This document shows positions 27,136-36,413 of a DNA stretch of 64,000 nucleotides, piece by piece. Position 1 is the stretch's first letter. Each line of letters opens with the position of its first letter. Below the pieces are notes generated by a model. It had not been told where the DNA came from and made no database searches. It saw only the letters and a program-made list of their open reading frames with translations. The stretch is from Aliiroseovarius crassostreae (GTDB lineage: Bacteria; Pseudomonadota; Alphaproteobacteria; Rhodobacterales; Rhodobacteraceae): positions 372,001-436,000 of the forward strand of contig NZ_LKBA01000019.1 in assembly GCF_001307765.1 (NCBI RefSeq), written 5' to 3'. Both the position numbers and the translations under genes were made by a program.

Positions 27136-28064
27136 GGGCTTAGCGCCATCAACCACCCCCAGGCGGTTATGATGGAAAGGATCGTGGCCACCAGAACCGC
27201 CGTGGCCGCCACTCGTTTTGCGACCCCATAGAGATTGGCGAAAACATAGGCGTTGACGCCCGGAGCCATGGCGGCGGTTATGACGGCGGAGCGAAAGGCC
27301 ATCTCGTCAAGGTCAAGCAGGCGCCCAACCATCCATGTCATGGCCGGATGAAGCCCCAGAGACACCGCGCAGATATAGGCCACGGTCCGAATGTCGCCCT
27401 CGGGTCGATAGCGATAAAGAACCCCTCCCAATCCAAAAAGGGCTGCGGGAATGGCAGCTTTGGCAATCAGTGAAAACGCGTCCTGCACCACGGCCGGCAA
27501 GGAAAAGCCCCCAAGGTTCACCACAAATCCGAAGGCAATCCCGATCACCAGCCCGTTTTTTGCCATCGATCGGAGAAACCCCAGAAATGCCGCACCAAGC
27601 CCTTTGTTTTGCGAGCGCGCAATCTCCATCGCCATCACCCCGATCACATAACATGTCGGCGCATGGATTGAGATAATGGCGAAGTTTGCCCCCAGGGCAT
27701 CCGGGCCAAAGGCGCGCTCTGTAATCGGCAGGCCAAGCAGGAGCGAATTGGAAAACAAGGTGACAAACCCGATTGCCACCGCGTCCGGCCAGGGGCGGGA
27801 AAACAGGAACCGCGCGCCCAGAAGCCCGGCGAAAAAGCCGCTGACGGCGCCGGTGTAGAAACTGATCATCAGGCGGGGTTGAAAGCTTGCGCTCAGGTCC
27901 AGACGTGAAATGGCCAGGAATAGCAGGATCGGCACCGCGAGATTGGTGGCGAAATACATCAAGCCTTCAACGGCGTCCGCGGTGATGATCTTGCGCCAAG
28001 TGGCGAGATAGCCAATCCCAATCACCAGAAAGACGGGTAAAATGACCTCGATCAGGGCCCCCAT
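27132..28064 (-). CDS. AEC family transporter (auxin efflux carrier / malate permease-like)
   Basis: 310 residues, about ten hydrophobic segments in two halves, as in AEC/BASS-fold carriers. Landmarks: FATNLAVPILLFLAISRLDL, SNSLLLGLPITERAFGPDALGANFAIISIHAP and TAAMAPGVNAYVFANLYGVAKRVAATAVLVATILSI. The ATG directly follows the stop of the PhnP-like gene (TAGATG), so it is probably the last gene of a long minus-strand transcript. Substrate unknown; small organic acids are typical. Confidence 0.85.
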   Translation of the reverse strand: MGALIEVILPVFLVIGIGYLATWRKIITADAVEGLMYFATNLAVPILLFLAISRLDLSASFQPRLMISFYTGAVSGFFAGLLGARFLFSRPWPDAVAIGFVTLFSNSLLLGLPITERAFGPDALGANFAIISIHAPTCYVIGVMAMEIARSQNKGLGAAFLGFLRSMAKNGLVIGIAFGFVVNLGGFSLPAVVQDAFSLIAKAAIPAALFGLGGVLYRYRPEGDIRTVAYICAVSLGLHPAMTWMVGRLLDLDEMAFRSAVITAAMAPGVNAYVFANLYGVAKRVAATAVLVATILSIITAWGWLMALSP

Positions 28065-28865
28065 CTATGCCTCGAACGGGATCACCATCCCGTCATAGGC
28101 CGCAACCACGTGATCCGGCGTCTCCGCTTCGACCGTCGCATGGTCCAGATCAATATGCATATTGGTCAGCACCCCTTTGCGCGCGCCCACGCGGTTGATC
28201 CAGAGCAGCGCGTCATCCAGGTTGAAATGGGTTGGATGCGGCGTGCGGCGCAGGGCGTCGATAATGAAGATATCCAGGTCCTGCAGGGCAGGGCGTGCGG
28301 CCTCAGGGATTTCGCTGACATCTGGCAGATAGGCCAGTTTTCCAATGCGAAAGCCCAGCGCGTCGATATTTCCGTGGGTCACCTCAAACGGGGTCATACG
28401 GATTGCACCTCCGGCCCCTTCGATCACCACGTCTCCGTCGATTGTGTTCAGGTCCAGGATCGGCGGATAGCTTGATCCCTTGGGTTGCACAAACGCATAG
28501 CCAAAGCGCGACATCAGGTCGTTCTGCGTCGGGCCATCCGCCCAGACTTGAACCCGTTTGCGCATGTTGTAGACAACCATGCGAAGATCGTCGATGCCAT
28601 GCATGTGATCGGCGTGACCATGGGTGTAAACCACCGCGTCAACCTCACCTACGCCAGCTGCCAGAAGCTGATGGCGCATATCGGGGGACGTGTCGATCAA
28701 GACGCGCGTCACACCCCCATCCTCCCCGGTCCGCGTCACCAAGGCCGAGCAGCGTGAGCGGATATTTTTCGGGTTGTTCGGATCGCAATCCCCCCAAAGC
28801 CCGCCGATCCGTGGCACTCCCCCGGACGAGCCGCAGCCCAGAATGGTGAAGCTGTAACCGCTCAT
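28065..28865 (-). CDS. Metallo-beta-lactamase fold hydrolase (PhnP-like)
   Basis: 266 residues. The metal-binding HGHADHMHG motif lies near residue 85; TILGCGSSGGVPRIG at the start and the later VTHGN and HIDLDHATVE histidines complete a PhnP/RNase Z-type site. Relatives are phosphodiesterases, including phosphoribosyl cyclic phosphodiesterase, but no phn genes are near. Start overlaps the tatD stop by 4 bases, as in a housekeeping operon with tatD and holB. Confidence 0.85.
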   Translation of the reverse strand: MSGYSFTILGCGSSGGVPRIGGLWGDCDPNNPKNIRSRCSALVTRTGEDGGVTRVLIDTSPDMRHQLLAAGVGEVDAVVYTHGHADHMHGIDDLRMVVYNMRKRVQVWADGPTQNDLMSRFGYAFVQPKGSSYPPILDLNTIDGDVVIEGAGGAIRMTPFEVTHGNIDALGFRIGKLAYLPDVSEIPEAARPALQDLDIFIIDALRRTPHPTHFNLDDALLWINRVGARKGVLTNMHIDLDHATVEAETPDHVVAAYDGMVIPFEA

Positions 28866-29677
28866 CTGGCAGGGGCCTTGTAAGCGGCTGCCTTGGAAAA
28901 CAGACGGTCGAAATTGGCTTGGGTCTGTGCGGCGAATTCTTCGTAGCTGAGGCCGAAAACATCGGCGCCCACCCGGGCCGTATGCGCCGTATAGGCAGGT
29001 TCGTTGCGTTTCCCGCGTTTGGGGGGCGGGGCAAGGTAGGGTGCGTCGGTTTCCACCAGGATGCGGTCGACCGGAGCTGCGGCAAATATATCGCGCACGT
29101 CCTGACTGCGTGGAAAGGCAGCGATGCCGGACATGGACAGGTAAAACCCCAGATCAATCGCCACCTGGGCGAGGGCCGGACCTGAACTAAAGCAATGCAT
29201 CACGCAGTTGAAGGCACCATGGGTGTGCGCCTCTTGCAGGATCCGTGCCATGTCCTCATCCGCGTCACGTGCGTGGATGATCAGCGGCAGACCTGTTTGG
29301 CGGGCCGCCTCAATATGCACCAAAAGGCTTTCGATCTGAATCGGTTTGCTGTCGGCCGTATAGTGGTAATCCAACCCGGTTTCGCCAATGGCAACAAATT
29401 TGGGATGATCTGCCAGGGCCACCAGTTCCTCCACCGTGACCATTGGTTCGCTGGCGGCCGACATGGGATGCGTGGCGGCTGCGAAGAAAACCGGGTCAAA
29501 CGCATCGGCAATGGCCTGAACCTGCGCAAGGTTCTGCATCTTGGTGCAGATGGTCACCATCCGGGTCACCCCGGCGCGTTCGGCGCGCGCGATGACCTCC
29601 TCCAGCTCGCCCTCGAAATCAGGAAAATCCAGGTGGCAGTGGCTGTCGGTGAGGGTGGGGATCGGGCTGTCGGACAT
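28862..29677 (-). CDS. TatD family metal-dependent DNase
   Basis: 271 residues from ATG 29677. The amidohydrolase-like TIM barrel carries the metal ligands DSHCHLDF, the Glu in IGETGLDYHY, IHARDADEDM and the Asp in ETDAPYLAPPPKRG. TatD proteins are 3'-5' exonucleases acting on damaged DNA or RNA. It stands between holB and the PhnP-like gene, an order common in Proteobacteria. Confidence 0.92.
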   Translation of the reverse strand: MSDSPIPTLTDSHCHLDFPDFEGELEEVIARAERAGVTRMVTICTKMQNLAQVQAIADAFDPVFFAAATHPMSAASEPMVTVEELVALADHPKFVAIGETGLDYHYTADSKPIQIESLLVHIEAARQTGLPLIIHARDADEDMARILQEAHTHGAFNCVMHCFSSGPALAQVAIDLGFYLSMSGIAAFPRSQDVRDIFAAAPVDRILVETDAPYLAPPPKRGKRNEPAYTAHTARVGADVFGLSYEEFAAQTQANFDRLFSKAAAYKAPAR

Positions 29678-29693
29678 GCGTATCAAGCGCCTC

Positions 29694-30821
29694 TTATGCG
29701 ACCGAACGGGCCGCCGTTTCATTCATTTTGAAAACCATATCAAGGATCAGGGCGGCCGGGTCAAGATTGACGGCTTTCCCATGAGAGGCGCGGGCCGACA
29801 GCTCCTGCTGCAAGGACGCCCAGTCGCGTGCGGCGCGCGGATGCGGCGCAAGCCGTTCAAACAAAGCCGTTTCCCCATCTGCTGCAGGCAATTGTGCCGG
29901 CATTCCGGCCCCATGGCGGGCCAGACGCGCGAGGAACAGGTCAATCAGTCGCAGCGTGACCTCAAACCGGGAGGCGTTGGCTTTGCCAGCCACCCCATCT
30001 GCCAGTTTCAAGGCCCTTGGCCGGTCATAATTGGGGGCGGAATGTAGAATATGCACAAGCTCGCCGTATATCCCCAGCCCGTTCACCTGAAGAAGCTGCA
30101 GGGCTTCGCCCACGGATCCCCCGGCCAATGCCCCCAGTGCCTGCATCTCATCCGGGCTGGGATATTCGTCCAGCCCGTTCATGATCTGCGCCAGAGCGTC
30201 CGGCGCCAGCGGGGGCAGGCGCAACTCGCGACAGCGCGAGCGAATGGTTGGCAATAGTCGCGAGGGCTGGTGGCTGACCAAAAGCATCACAACATTTGCC
30301 GGCGGCTCCTCCAGCACTTTCAGCAATGCGTTTGCGGCCGAACTGTTCATCTCATCCGCCGCATCCACAATCACCACGCGACGCCCACCACCTGCCGCGC
30401 TGAGGGCAAAGAAGCTTTTCAGTTTGCGCACCTCATCGACGGTGATGTCCTGTTTGTGACGTTTGAGCTTGTCATCCCAGGGGCGGCGCAACAGGAACAG
30501 GCCGGGTTCTGACAGGGCGTGCATCCGGCGTGCAACTGGATGATCGGCGGCAATGTCAAGGCTTTGCGGGGGCGGGGCGGCAAACATTCCGCCATCGTCA
30601 GGAGGGGTGGCCAGAAGGAAACGGGCAATGCGCCAGGCCAGCGTGGCCTTGCCCACGCCGCGTGGTCCGGTGATCAGCCAGCCATGGTGCAGCCGGTCCG
30701 AAGTGAACGCCTCGAGAAAGCGCGCCTCTGCGGCGCCTTGTCCAATCAGCTGCAAGGCGTCACGGGGATGCGGCACGCCTTCGATACAGTCCGGTTGGGG
30801 GATCTCGTCTGCGGCACTCAT
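29694..30821 (-). CDS. holB: DNA polymerase III subunit delta'
   Basis: 375 residues. The AAA+ fold shows a P-loop GPRGVGKATLAWR, DAADEMNSSAANALLKVLEEPP and the clamp-loader signature TIRSRCRELRL. Delta' is part of the clamp loader that puts the beta clamp on DNA. Its start overlaps the tmk stop by 4 bases (ATGA), as in the classical tmk-holB pair. Confidence 0.93.
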   Translation of the reverse strand: MSAADEIPQPDCIEGVPHPRDALQLIGQGAAEARFLEAFTSDRLHHGWLITGPRGVGKATLAWRIARFLLATPPDDGGMFAAPPPQSLDIAADHPVARRMHALSEPGLFLLRRPWDDKLKRHKQDITVDEVRKLKSFFALSAAGGGRRVVIVDAADEMNSSAANALLKVLEEPPANVVMLLVSHQPSRLLPTIRSRCRELRLPPLAPDALAQIMNGLDEYPSPDEMQALGALAGGSVGEALQLLQVNGLGIYGELVHILHSAPNYDRPRALKLADGVAGKANASRFEVTLRLIDLFLARLARHGAGMPAQLPAADGETALFERLAPHPRAARDWASLQQELSARASHGKAVNLDPAALILDMVFKMNETAARSVA

Positions 30822-31468
30822 CGGTCCTGGCTTTCTGAAAGAGCGGCTTCGGCGAGCGTGGCCACATCTGCCGCGACGCTCTGCATGTCCCGCGCACCAT
30901 TCACCACGCGAAACCGATCAGGGGCGTCCTTGGCCAGTGCCAGAAACCCCTTGCGCATCAGTTTTTGCAGATCCGCACCGAAATCCTCAAACCGTTCCTC
31001 GGTGCCATTGCGGCTTTTTGCGCGCGCCAGACCGACCTCCGGGTCCATGTCGATCAGAAAGGTCACATCCGGTTCCTGCCCGATCATCAGCGCGTGCAGT
31101 TGATCCACCGTGGCACGCAGATCGCCGGAGCGGGTGCCTTGGTAAATCCGTGTGCTGTCGGCGAAACGGTCTGTGATCACGATTTTCCCCGCGGACAGGG
31201 CAGGGCGGATCAGTCGTTCAATATGATCCCGTCTTGCAGCCGTAAATAACAAAAGTTCGGTTTCCGCCGACCAGCGGTCGGGATCCCCCTGTAACACCAG
31301 GGCGCGAATTTCCTCGGCCCCCGGGCTGCCGCCCGGTTCGCGTGTCAGCACCACATCATGGCCCGCTGCCCGCAGGTGCTCTGCCAGCAGGCGTGCCTGG
31401 GTGGATTTCCCCGACCCGTCAATACCTTCAAAGCTGATGAACAGCCCCGACCCGTTTTTGCTGATCAT
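30818..31468 (-). CDS. tmk: Thymidylate kinase
   Basis: 216 residues. P-loop FEGIDGSGKSTQA, the DRFADSTRIYQG motif (DRY/F) and LTREPGGSPGAEEIR identify dTMP kinase, which makes dTDP for DNA synthesis. It starts 10 bp after the carboxypeptidase gene and overlaps holB. Confidence 0.95.
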   Translation of the reverse strand: MISKNGSGLFISFEGIDGSGKSTQARLLAEHLRAAGHDVVLTREPGGSPGAEEIRALVLQGDPDRWSAETELLLFTAARRDHIERLIRPALSAGKIVITDRFADSTRIYQGTRSGDLRATVDQLHALMIGQEPDVTFLIDMDPEVGLARAKSRNGTEERFEDFGADLQKLMRKGFLALAKDAPDRFRVVNGARDMQSVAADVATLAEAALSESQDR

Positions 31469-31478
31469 ATCTGACCTG

Positions 31479-32672
31479 TCAGTTGAGGAAAGAGGTCAGG
31501 GCGCTGTCCTGCCCCATGACCTTGCCCAGTATGCGTTGTGCCGCCACGCCCATACGCTTGCCGATCCCGGCGGCGGCAACATCTTCTGCGGCAACAAGTG
31601 GGACAATCTGGTCAGGCAGGTCGGGGCGTTCCACGATCATTTCTGCGAGTTGCTGCCCCGCGCTGATCGGCGCTTCGGTTGGGCCGACCCATTTGATCTC
31701 AGCCTTGAGCGGGTCACGTCCAACCGCAGAAACCAGCAGTGACACATCCTCTGCGGTGGTCAGGCCAACCGAATTGACATTGCCAAGCCAGACCGGAATC
31801 TCGGCCACTTTTTCCCCGGCCTTCACCGGGGTCTTGATGGCAAACTGACGGAAGGCCCAGTTCACGATTGCCTCGGCCTCTTCTGCACGCGCCTTTGAGG
31901 AGCTCATACCAGAAAGCACAAACACGATGCGGCGATTTCCCTGACGGGCAGATCCCACCAGCCCATATCCAGCTTCTTCCGTATGACCGGTTTTCAACCC
32001 GTCCGCACCGATCCCCAGTGGCAGGAGCGGGTTTCTGTTGAAGCGGTTGTCAGGTGCGCGGCCTTTGTAATGAAATTCGCGTTGCGCAAAATAGGGGTAG
32101 TATTGCGGGAATTTCGTGATCAGGTAATTGGCCAGAATGGCGAGGTCTTTCATCGACATGCGTTGCCGTGGGTCTGGCCAGCCGGAGGAGTTTCCGAAAC
32201 TGGAATTCTCCATCCCCAACTCTTTGGCCCGTTCCGTCATCATCCGGGCAAAGGCCTCTTCCGTACCGCCGAGCCCCTCGGCCACCACGACACAGGCGTC
32301 ATTGCCGGATTGCACGATAATGCCCTGGATCAGCTCTTCTACCGTCGGGCGGTCGGTCTTGTTCAGAAACATGGTGGAACCGCCCATGTCCTGCGCCCGC
32401 TGCGAGACGGCAAACGGGGTGTTCATCGAAACGCGCCCGTCCTCAAGTGCTTCGAACAGAAGGGCAATGGTCATCAGCTTTGACATCGAGGCCGGTGGCA
32501 AGGCCACATCGGCGTTTTTCTCCATCAAAACGGTACCCGTGGTCACATCCAGAACATAGGCGGAAGAGGCACGGGTATCAAAGGCACGGGCGGGCAGGCC
32601 TGCGATGACAAACACCACCATCGCGGTGATCAGAGCAGATAGGCGAAAGTGGCGAACGGTGTGTCTGGTCAT
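31479..32672 (-). CDS. D-alanyl-D-alanine carboxypeptidase (PBP5/6 family)
   Basis: 397 residues. The signal peptide (ALITAMVVFVIAGLPARAF) is followed by the serine-peptidase triad of penicillin-binding proteins: SMSK (about 63-66), SGN (about 123-125) and KTG (about 226-228). A C-terminal domain follows (VKAGEKVAEIPVWLGNVNSVGLTTAEDVSLLV). It trims the terminal D-Ala from peptidoglycan stem peptides in the periplasm. It begins 1 base after the SPOR gene stop. Confidence 0.92.
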   Translation of the reverse strand: MTRHTVRHFRLSALITAMVVFVIAGLPARAFDTRASSAYVLDVTTGTVLMEKNADVALPPASMSKLMTIALLFEALEDGRVSMNTPFAVSQRAQDMGGSTMFLNKTDRPTVEELIQGIIVQSGNDACVVVAEGLGGTEEAFARMMTERAKELGMENSSFGNSSGWPDPRQRMSMKDLAILANYLITKFPQYYPYFAQREFHYKGRAPDNRFNRNPLLPLGIGADGLKTGHTEEAGYGLVGSARQGNRRIVFVLSGMSSSKARAEEAEAIVNWAFRQFAIKTPVKAGEKVAEIPVWLGNVNSVGLTTAEDVSLLVSAVGRDPLKAEIKWVGPTEAPISAGQQLAEMIVERPDLPDQIVPLVAAEDVAAAGIGKRMGVAAQRILGKVMGQDSALTSFLN

Positions 32673-32673
32673 G

Positions 32674-33564
32674 TCAGTGGCTCACGAAATAGGCGTCGGC
32701 AAAGCCAAGATCCCGAATTTTCTTCAGGATCGAGGAGCGTTCGGTGCTGCTGGTGGTTGGGCCGACAATCACGCGCCAGAATGATTTTCCACTGGTGGAA
32801 CCCGGCTTGATCGTGGGCAGCATCCCTGCGCGTTTCATGGCCTCTGCGGTGTTCTTGGCGTTGGTTTCCACGCTGAAAATACCGATCTGGATATAGGGTT
32901 TTGCAAGACCGGACGGTTTGGACGGGGCGGCCACGGGTTTCGGAGCCGGCTTTGCGGCAGGTTTAGCTGTGGCAGCGCCCGATGGGACCGTGGCTTCGGC
33001 CCGATCCAGCGCGGCAGACGCGGCGGCAATCGGATCGTCCAGCGTGTTTTCACTGATTTCGCCGCTTTCAAGCGCATCCGGTGCTGGGACAGGAGTGTCA
33101 TCAACTTCGGGCTCTGGCTGGACGGTTTCCTTGCGCAGCGCGGTCACCGAGAGATTGACCGGATTGCCCGCCAGCATGCCCAATGTCTCAGCCGCGTCAG
33201 ATGAGACCTGAAAGCGCGGACCAGGCACGTCACGTTCGCGCCGGAACAGGGCCCCGATCACAAATTTCCCGTTTGCTTCATTGCGAATGATCACACGCTC
33301 CGGGTCCTTGGCATCGGAATGCGCCACCCACACCCCCCCGAGGCTGGGGCGGCCATCCCACAAGCCGGTTTCCGACATCTGAAACACTTCGGGCGCTTCG
33401 ACATCCCGTTCCACGGTGCGGCTGGTTGTGTCCGCGGTGGCAGTTGCGCCATCCGAGTTGCTGTTTTTCTTCAGAAAACCCGGAAGATTGGTGTCGTCAC
33501 ATCCCGCAACCGTCAATGCGCCCGTCAGGATCATCGCCACTTTCAAAGTGGTCTTTTTTGCCAT
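32674..33564 (-). CDS. SPOR-domain lipoprotein
   Basis: 296 residues. Lipoprotein signal with lipobox TVAGC (Cys about 22). A middle part resembling a double-psi barrel-like region (about 60-130) is followed by a Pro/Ala-rich linker (about 145-215) and a C-terminal SPOR domain (YIQIGIFSVETNAKNTAEAMKRAGMLPTI). SPOR domains bind denuded glycan at the septum. First gene of the run with the D,D-carboxypeptidase, consistent with a cell-division role. Confidence 0.82.
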   Translation of the reverse strand: MAKKTTLKVAMILTGALTVAGCDDTNLPGFLKKNSNSDGATATADTTSRTVERDVEAPEVFQMSETGLWDGRPSLGGVWVAHSDAKDPERVIIRNEANGKFVIGALFRRERDVPGPRFQVSSDAAETLGMLAGNPVNLSVTALRKETVQPEPEVDDTPVPAPDALESGEISENTLDDPIAAASAALDRAEATVPSGAATAKPAAKPAPKPVAAPSKPSGLAKPYIQIGIFSVETNAKNTAEAMKRAGMLPTIKPGSTSGKSFWRVIVGPTTSSTERSSILKKIRDLGFADAYFVSH

Positions 33565-33762
33565 GTTATGCCCCTAAAATTCTTGCTGGCTCTTTCGCCG
33601 TTTCCGCCCAATTGCGGCTATAGTAGCGGCATGTTCCTTTTGTGAAAAGTCCCGTGCGAAGAATGGGCAAGAACTGGCATGCACGGGCGTGCGGGGGGTG
33701 ATCACACTGGCCCGGAAAGGGGGTTTTAGAATCAAAACCTTGCCGTTATGAGTTCCCGGGTC

Positions 33763-33852
33763 GGAGGAGTGGCAGAGTGGTTGAATGCACCGGTCTTGAA
33801 AACCGACGTAGGTGAAAGTCTACCGTGGGTTCGAATCCCACCTCCTCCGCCA
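33763..33852 (+). tRNA. tRNA-Ser (anticodon UGA)
   Basis: 90 bases including an encoded CCA. The acceptor GGAGGAG pairs with CTCCTCC, the anticodon stem is CGGTC/GACCG-like around TTGAAAA with anticodon TGA, a long class II variable arm (GTAGGTGAAAGTCTAC) is present, and the T arm is GTGGGTTCGAATCCCAC. Class II variable arm plus UGA gives Ser. Confidence 0.97.
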
Positions 33853-33973
33853 TATCTCATCTTGTCGTCTATTAGAGCTGGTGGCTTACTTTGCCGCTGG
33901 ACTTTTGGTGTTTTTCCACCACAGATTGAACAACGAAAATCAATACAGACAAACAAATAAGGCAAAGAGCATA

Positions 33974-34729
33974 ATGTTCAGTTTTGTCGATGATCGAGAC
34001 CTTCAATCGATCAGGCGTTCCATATTCGCCTTAGCGGGGATCTTTGCGTTTTTGGTTTTGACCCCAGACCTTCAACTGGTTCTGCCACGGGCAATTTTCC
34101 AAGGAGCCGTGGACAAAACAGCCGCCGTTGTCGTTCCAAAGAACGGGATTTATGCGACAATCTTTTTCGCCCAAATTTATCTGCTTACTCGTTTGGCATT
34201 TTTGTATTCTCCAGCTCTGGAAGCTATCCAAAGGGAGTATGAGGTTTCACATGCTGGTAAGGCGGTTCACTCTCCCAGTCTTGAACAGAACATGCGCTAC
34301 CTGAGCGGGGCGATTGATCAGGCGGTGCAGGGTTGGCCAGAAATGATTGAGGACATTGTTGGAAAAATTACCTCTGCAAAAGATCTTTTTGTGAAGGAGG
34401 TTTCCAATCTGGAAACCGCTTCGGAAAAATTGGGCAGGCCTCTAACGAAAGACGAGATTTTCAACAAGATCAATGTTCATAAGATAGATACCGCCATAAA
34501 TCGAGTGACGGGTGACAATAATCCAGAAACTAGCTTACGTTTTCTCAATGAACAGATAAAAACGGCATTGGTAACTCTCGAAGAGTTTAATGCAACGCAA
34601 AGAGACATCGCAGACAAAGCCAACCGCGCCAGGCGTTTAAAGTTTTACATTTTTGACATGGTATTGCCTGGATTTGTTGCTCTTATATGTATACTTGCTG
34701 CACTGACCGCTTGGCATATGGCTGGGTGA
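33974..34729 (+). CDS. Unrecognised membrane protein in AT-richer DNA behind tRNA-Ser
   Basis: 251 residues from ATG 33974 (the frame is open further left, but into the tRNA). Two hydrophobic N-terminal segments (RSIFALAGIFAFLVLTPDLQLV and NGIYATIFFAQIYLLTRLAFLY), a long charged helical region (about 85-210, with many Glu/Lys and probable coiled coil), and one C-terminal helix (LPGFVALICILAALTAW). Base and codon use is visibly AT-richer than in all neighbours, and it directly follows a tRNA 3' end, both common signs of transfer. I do not recognise the family. RBS is weak (AAGG about 13 bases away). Confidence 0.65.
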   Translation: MFSFVDDRDLQSIRRSIFALAGIFAFLVLTPDLQLVLPRAIFQGAVDKTAAVVVPKNGIYATIFFAQIYLLTRLAFLYSPALEAIQREYEVSHAGKAVHSPSLEQNMRYLSGAIDQAVQGWPEMIEDIVGKITSAKDLFVKEVSNLETASEKLGRPLTKDEIFNKINVHKIDTAINRVTGDNNPETSLRFLNEQIKTALVTLEEFNATQRDIADKANRARRLKFYIFDMVLPGFVALICILAALTAWHMAG

Positions 34730-34869
34730 ACCGAAGACAGATCCGGTGATCACCCAACGCGTTTCGTAATCATCGCCGCAGGCCTTCACACCGCATGTAT
34801 TGGGAGTGAAATAGGTCTCGATGCTCATTTCGTGATGCGCCCAAATTTTCATTCCTGCTACGATCACAA

Positions 34870-34902
34870 AAAAAGCGCCCGACCTGCCGGTGGGCGCTTT
34901 TT
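34870..34902. terminator. Bidirectional terminator downstream of ssb
   Basis: AAAAAGCGCCC (34870-34880) pairs with GGGCGCTTTTT (34892-34902). It ends the minus-strand ssb transcript and could also stop transcripts from the left. Confidence 0.85.
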
Positions 34903-34932
34903 GAACTGTTGGGATGAAGGTCCCGCGTCCAA

Positions 34933-35448
34933 TCAGAACGGGATTTCGTCGTCGAACCCGCCGCCGGAGGGTTGCCCGCCGCCTTGAGTGCCACCACCAA
35001 AGCCACCGCCCTGATCATAGCCGCCCCCTCCCTGAGAGCCTCCGCTATAACCGCCGCTCTGGCCGCCACCATAATTGCCGCTGCCGCCACCTTCGCCACG
35101 ACCGTCCAGCATGGTCAGGGTCGATCCGAAACCCTGCAGCACAACTTCGGTCGAATACCGGTCATTGCCGGACTGATCTTGCCATTTGCGGGTCTGCAAT
35201 TGACCTTCGATGTAAACCTTTGACCCCTTGCGCAGATATTGCTCTGCCACCCGGACCAGACCTTCGTTGAAAATGGCGACCGAGTGCCATTCCGTGCGCT
35301 CGCGACGCTCTCCGGTGTTGCGGTCTTTCCAGGTTTCCGAGGTGGCAATGCGCAGGTTGCACACTTTGCCGCCGTTCTGGAAGGAGCGGACTTCGGGGTC
35401 ACGGCCCAGATTGCCGATCAGCATTACCTTATTGAGCGAGCCTGCCAT
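34933..35448 (-). CDS. ssb: Single-stranded DNA-binding protein
   Basis: 171 residues. The OB fold (about 1-115) begins [21 protein letters not shown] and includes [32 protein letters not shown] Gly/Gln-rich linker (about 118-163) precedes the conserved acidic tip DDEIPF that recruits partner proteins. A single gene with its own terminator. Confidence 0.97.
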   Translation of the reverse strand: MAGSLNKVMLIGNLGRDPEVRSFQNGGKVCNLRIATSETWKDRNTGERRERTEWHSVAIFNEGLVRVAEQYLRKGSKVYIEGQLQTRKWQDQSGNDRYSTEVVLQGFGSTLTMLDGRGEGGGSGNYGGGQSGGYSGGSQGGGGYDQGGGFGGGTQGGGQPSGGGFDDEIPF

Positions 35449-35734
35449 GGACGGCTTCCTTTCGATTCTTCACATTTCGCATATCGTTACACAGATACGC
35501 CCCAAGGTGAAAACGGTTTCCTGTGGATGAATTCGCTCCGCGCGGGCAACCGGAGGAATTCAAAAATGGTGCGGGAGCCCGTTAGGGCGCTGGCTGGCGC
35601 CAAATGTATTGGCTAAATGGTGCGTCCGGGTGTTTTGGAAAGCCCGGCTTTGCGGCATATGGGCATAAAACCGCCGCGGCCATTGTCGCGTTGCAATTTT
35701 TAACTATATTGCCTGCAGAAGTTTGGAGAGAAAC

Positions 35735-36340
35735 ATGTCTCAGCGCAGCGTTTTTCATAGGATTGGTTTGGGTCTTTTCTTGATGTCGCTTCCGGTGGCA
35801 CCGGCCTTTTCGGATGGGCTGTTTTCCAGTTCAACGGGGCGCGCCAATTTTTCGTCGCAACTGGATGTGCTGGACACACGGGCCGCTGAGCAATATGCCG
35901 GATCGACCCGGTTGCGGCCCAATGCGGATCAGGAACAGGGTGGCGCAGAGGGGATACCGCGGTTTTCAGGGAACTATCGCGGCCAATATCTTTCCATGGC
36001 CAAGGCGGCTGCGCGCAAACATTCCATTCCCGAGGACCTGTTTCTACGCCTCGTGCAGCAGGAAAGCGGCTGGAACCCCCGTGCAAAAAGTCATGCCGGA
36101 GCGATCGGGCTGGCCCAGCTGATGCCCTTCACCGCGCGCAAACTGGGGGTGAACCCGCATGATCCCAGACAAAACCTGGAAGGGGGCGCCCGGTATCTGC
36201 GTCAGCAATACAACAAGTTCAGATCCTGGCGCCTTGCGCTGGCGGCCTATAATGCGGGGCCCGCGGCGGTCGAGAAATATTCCGGTGTGCCGCCCTATCG
36301 GGAAACGCGCGGTTATGTAAAGGCGATCCTCGGCGGGTGA
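35735..36340 (+). CDS. Lytic transglycosylase (SLT domain)
   Basis: 201 residues from ATG 35735 (GGAGAGAAAC before it). Signal peptide [16 protein letters not shown], then a single SLT domain (about 90-195) with catalytic Glu in [13 protein letters not shown], plus [36 protein letters not shown] and [16 protein letters not shown]. It cleaves the glycan backbone with formation of anhydro-muramic ends in the periplasm. No secretion-system genes flank it, so a general cell-wall role is likely. Confidence 0.9.
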   Translation: MSQRSVFHRIGLGLFLMSLPVAPAFSDGLFSSSTGRANFSSQLDVLDTRAAEQYAGSTRLRPNADQEQGGAEGIPRFSGNYRGQYLSMAKAAARKHSIPEDLFLRLVQQESGWNPRAKSHAGAIGLAQLMPFTARKLGVNPHDPRQNLEGGARYLRQQYNKFRSWRLALAAYNAGPAAVEKYSGVPPYRETRGYVKAILGG

Positions 36341-36413
36341 TGTTCGCGCTTTTTCGGCCTGTTTTATCGTCAGTCAGTCTGTCGGCCAAAAGGCGACCGG
36401 GGTCAGTGCGGCG

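Noticed and set aside
33836-34735. att direct repeats bounding an island at tRNA-Ser
   Set aside because: No second copy of the tRNA 3' end could be seen near 34730 and no integrase gene is present.
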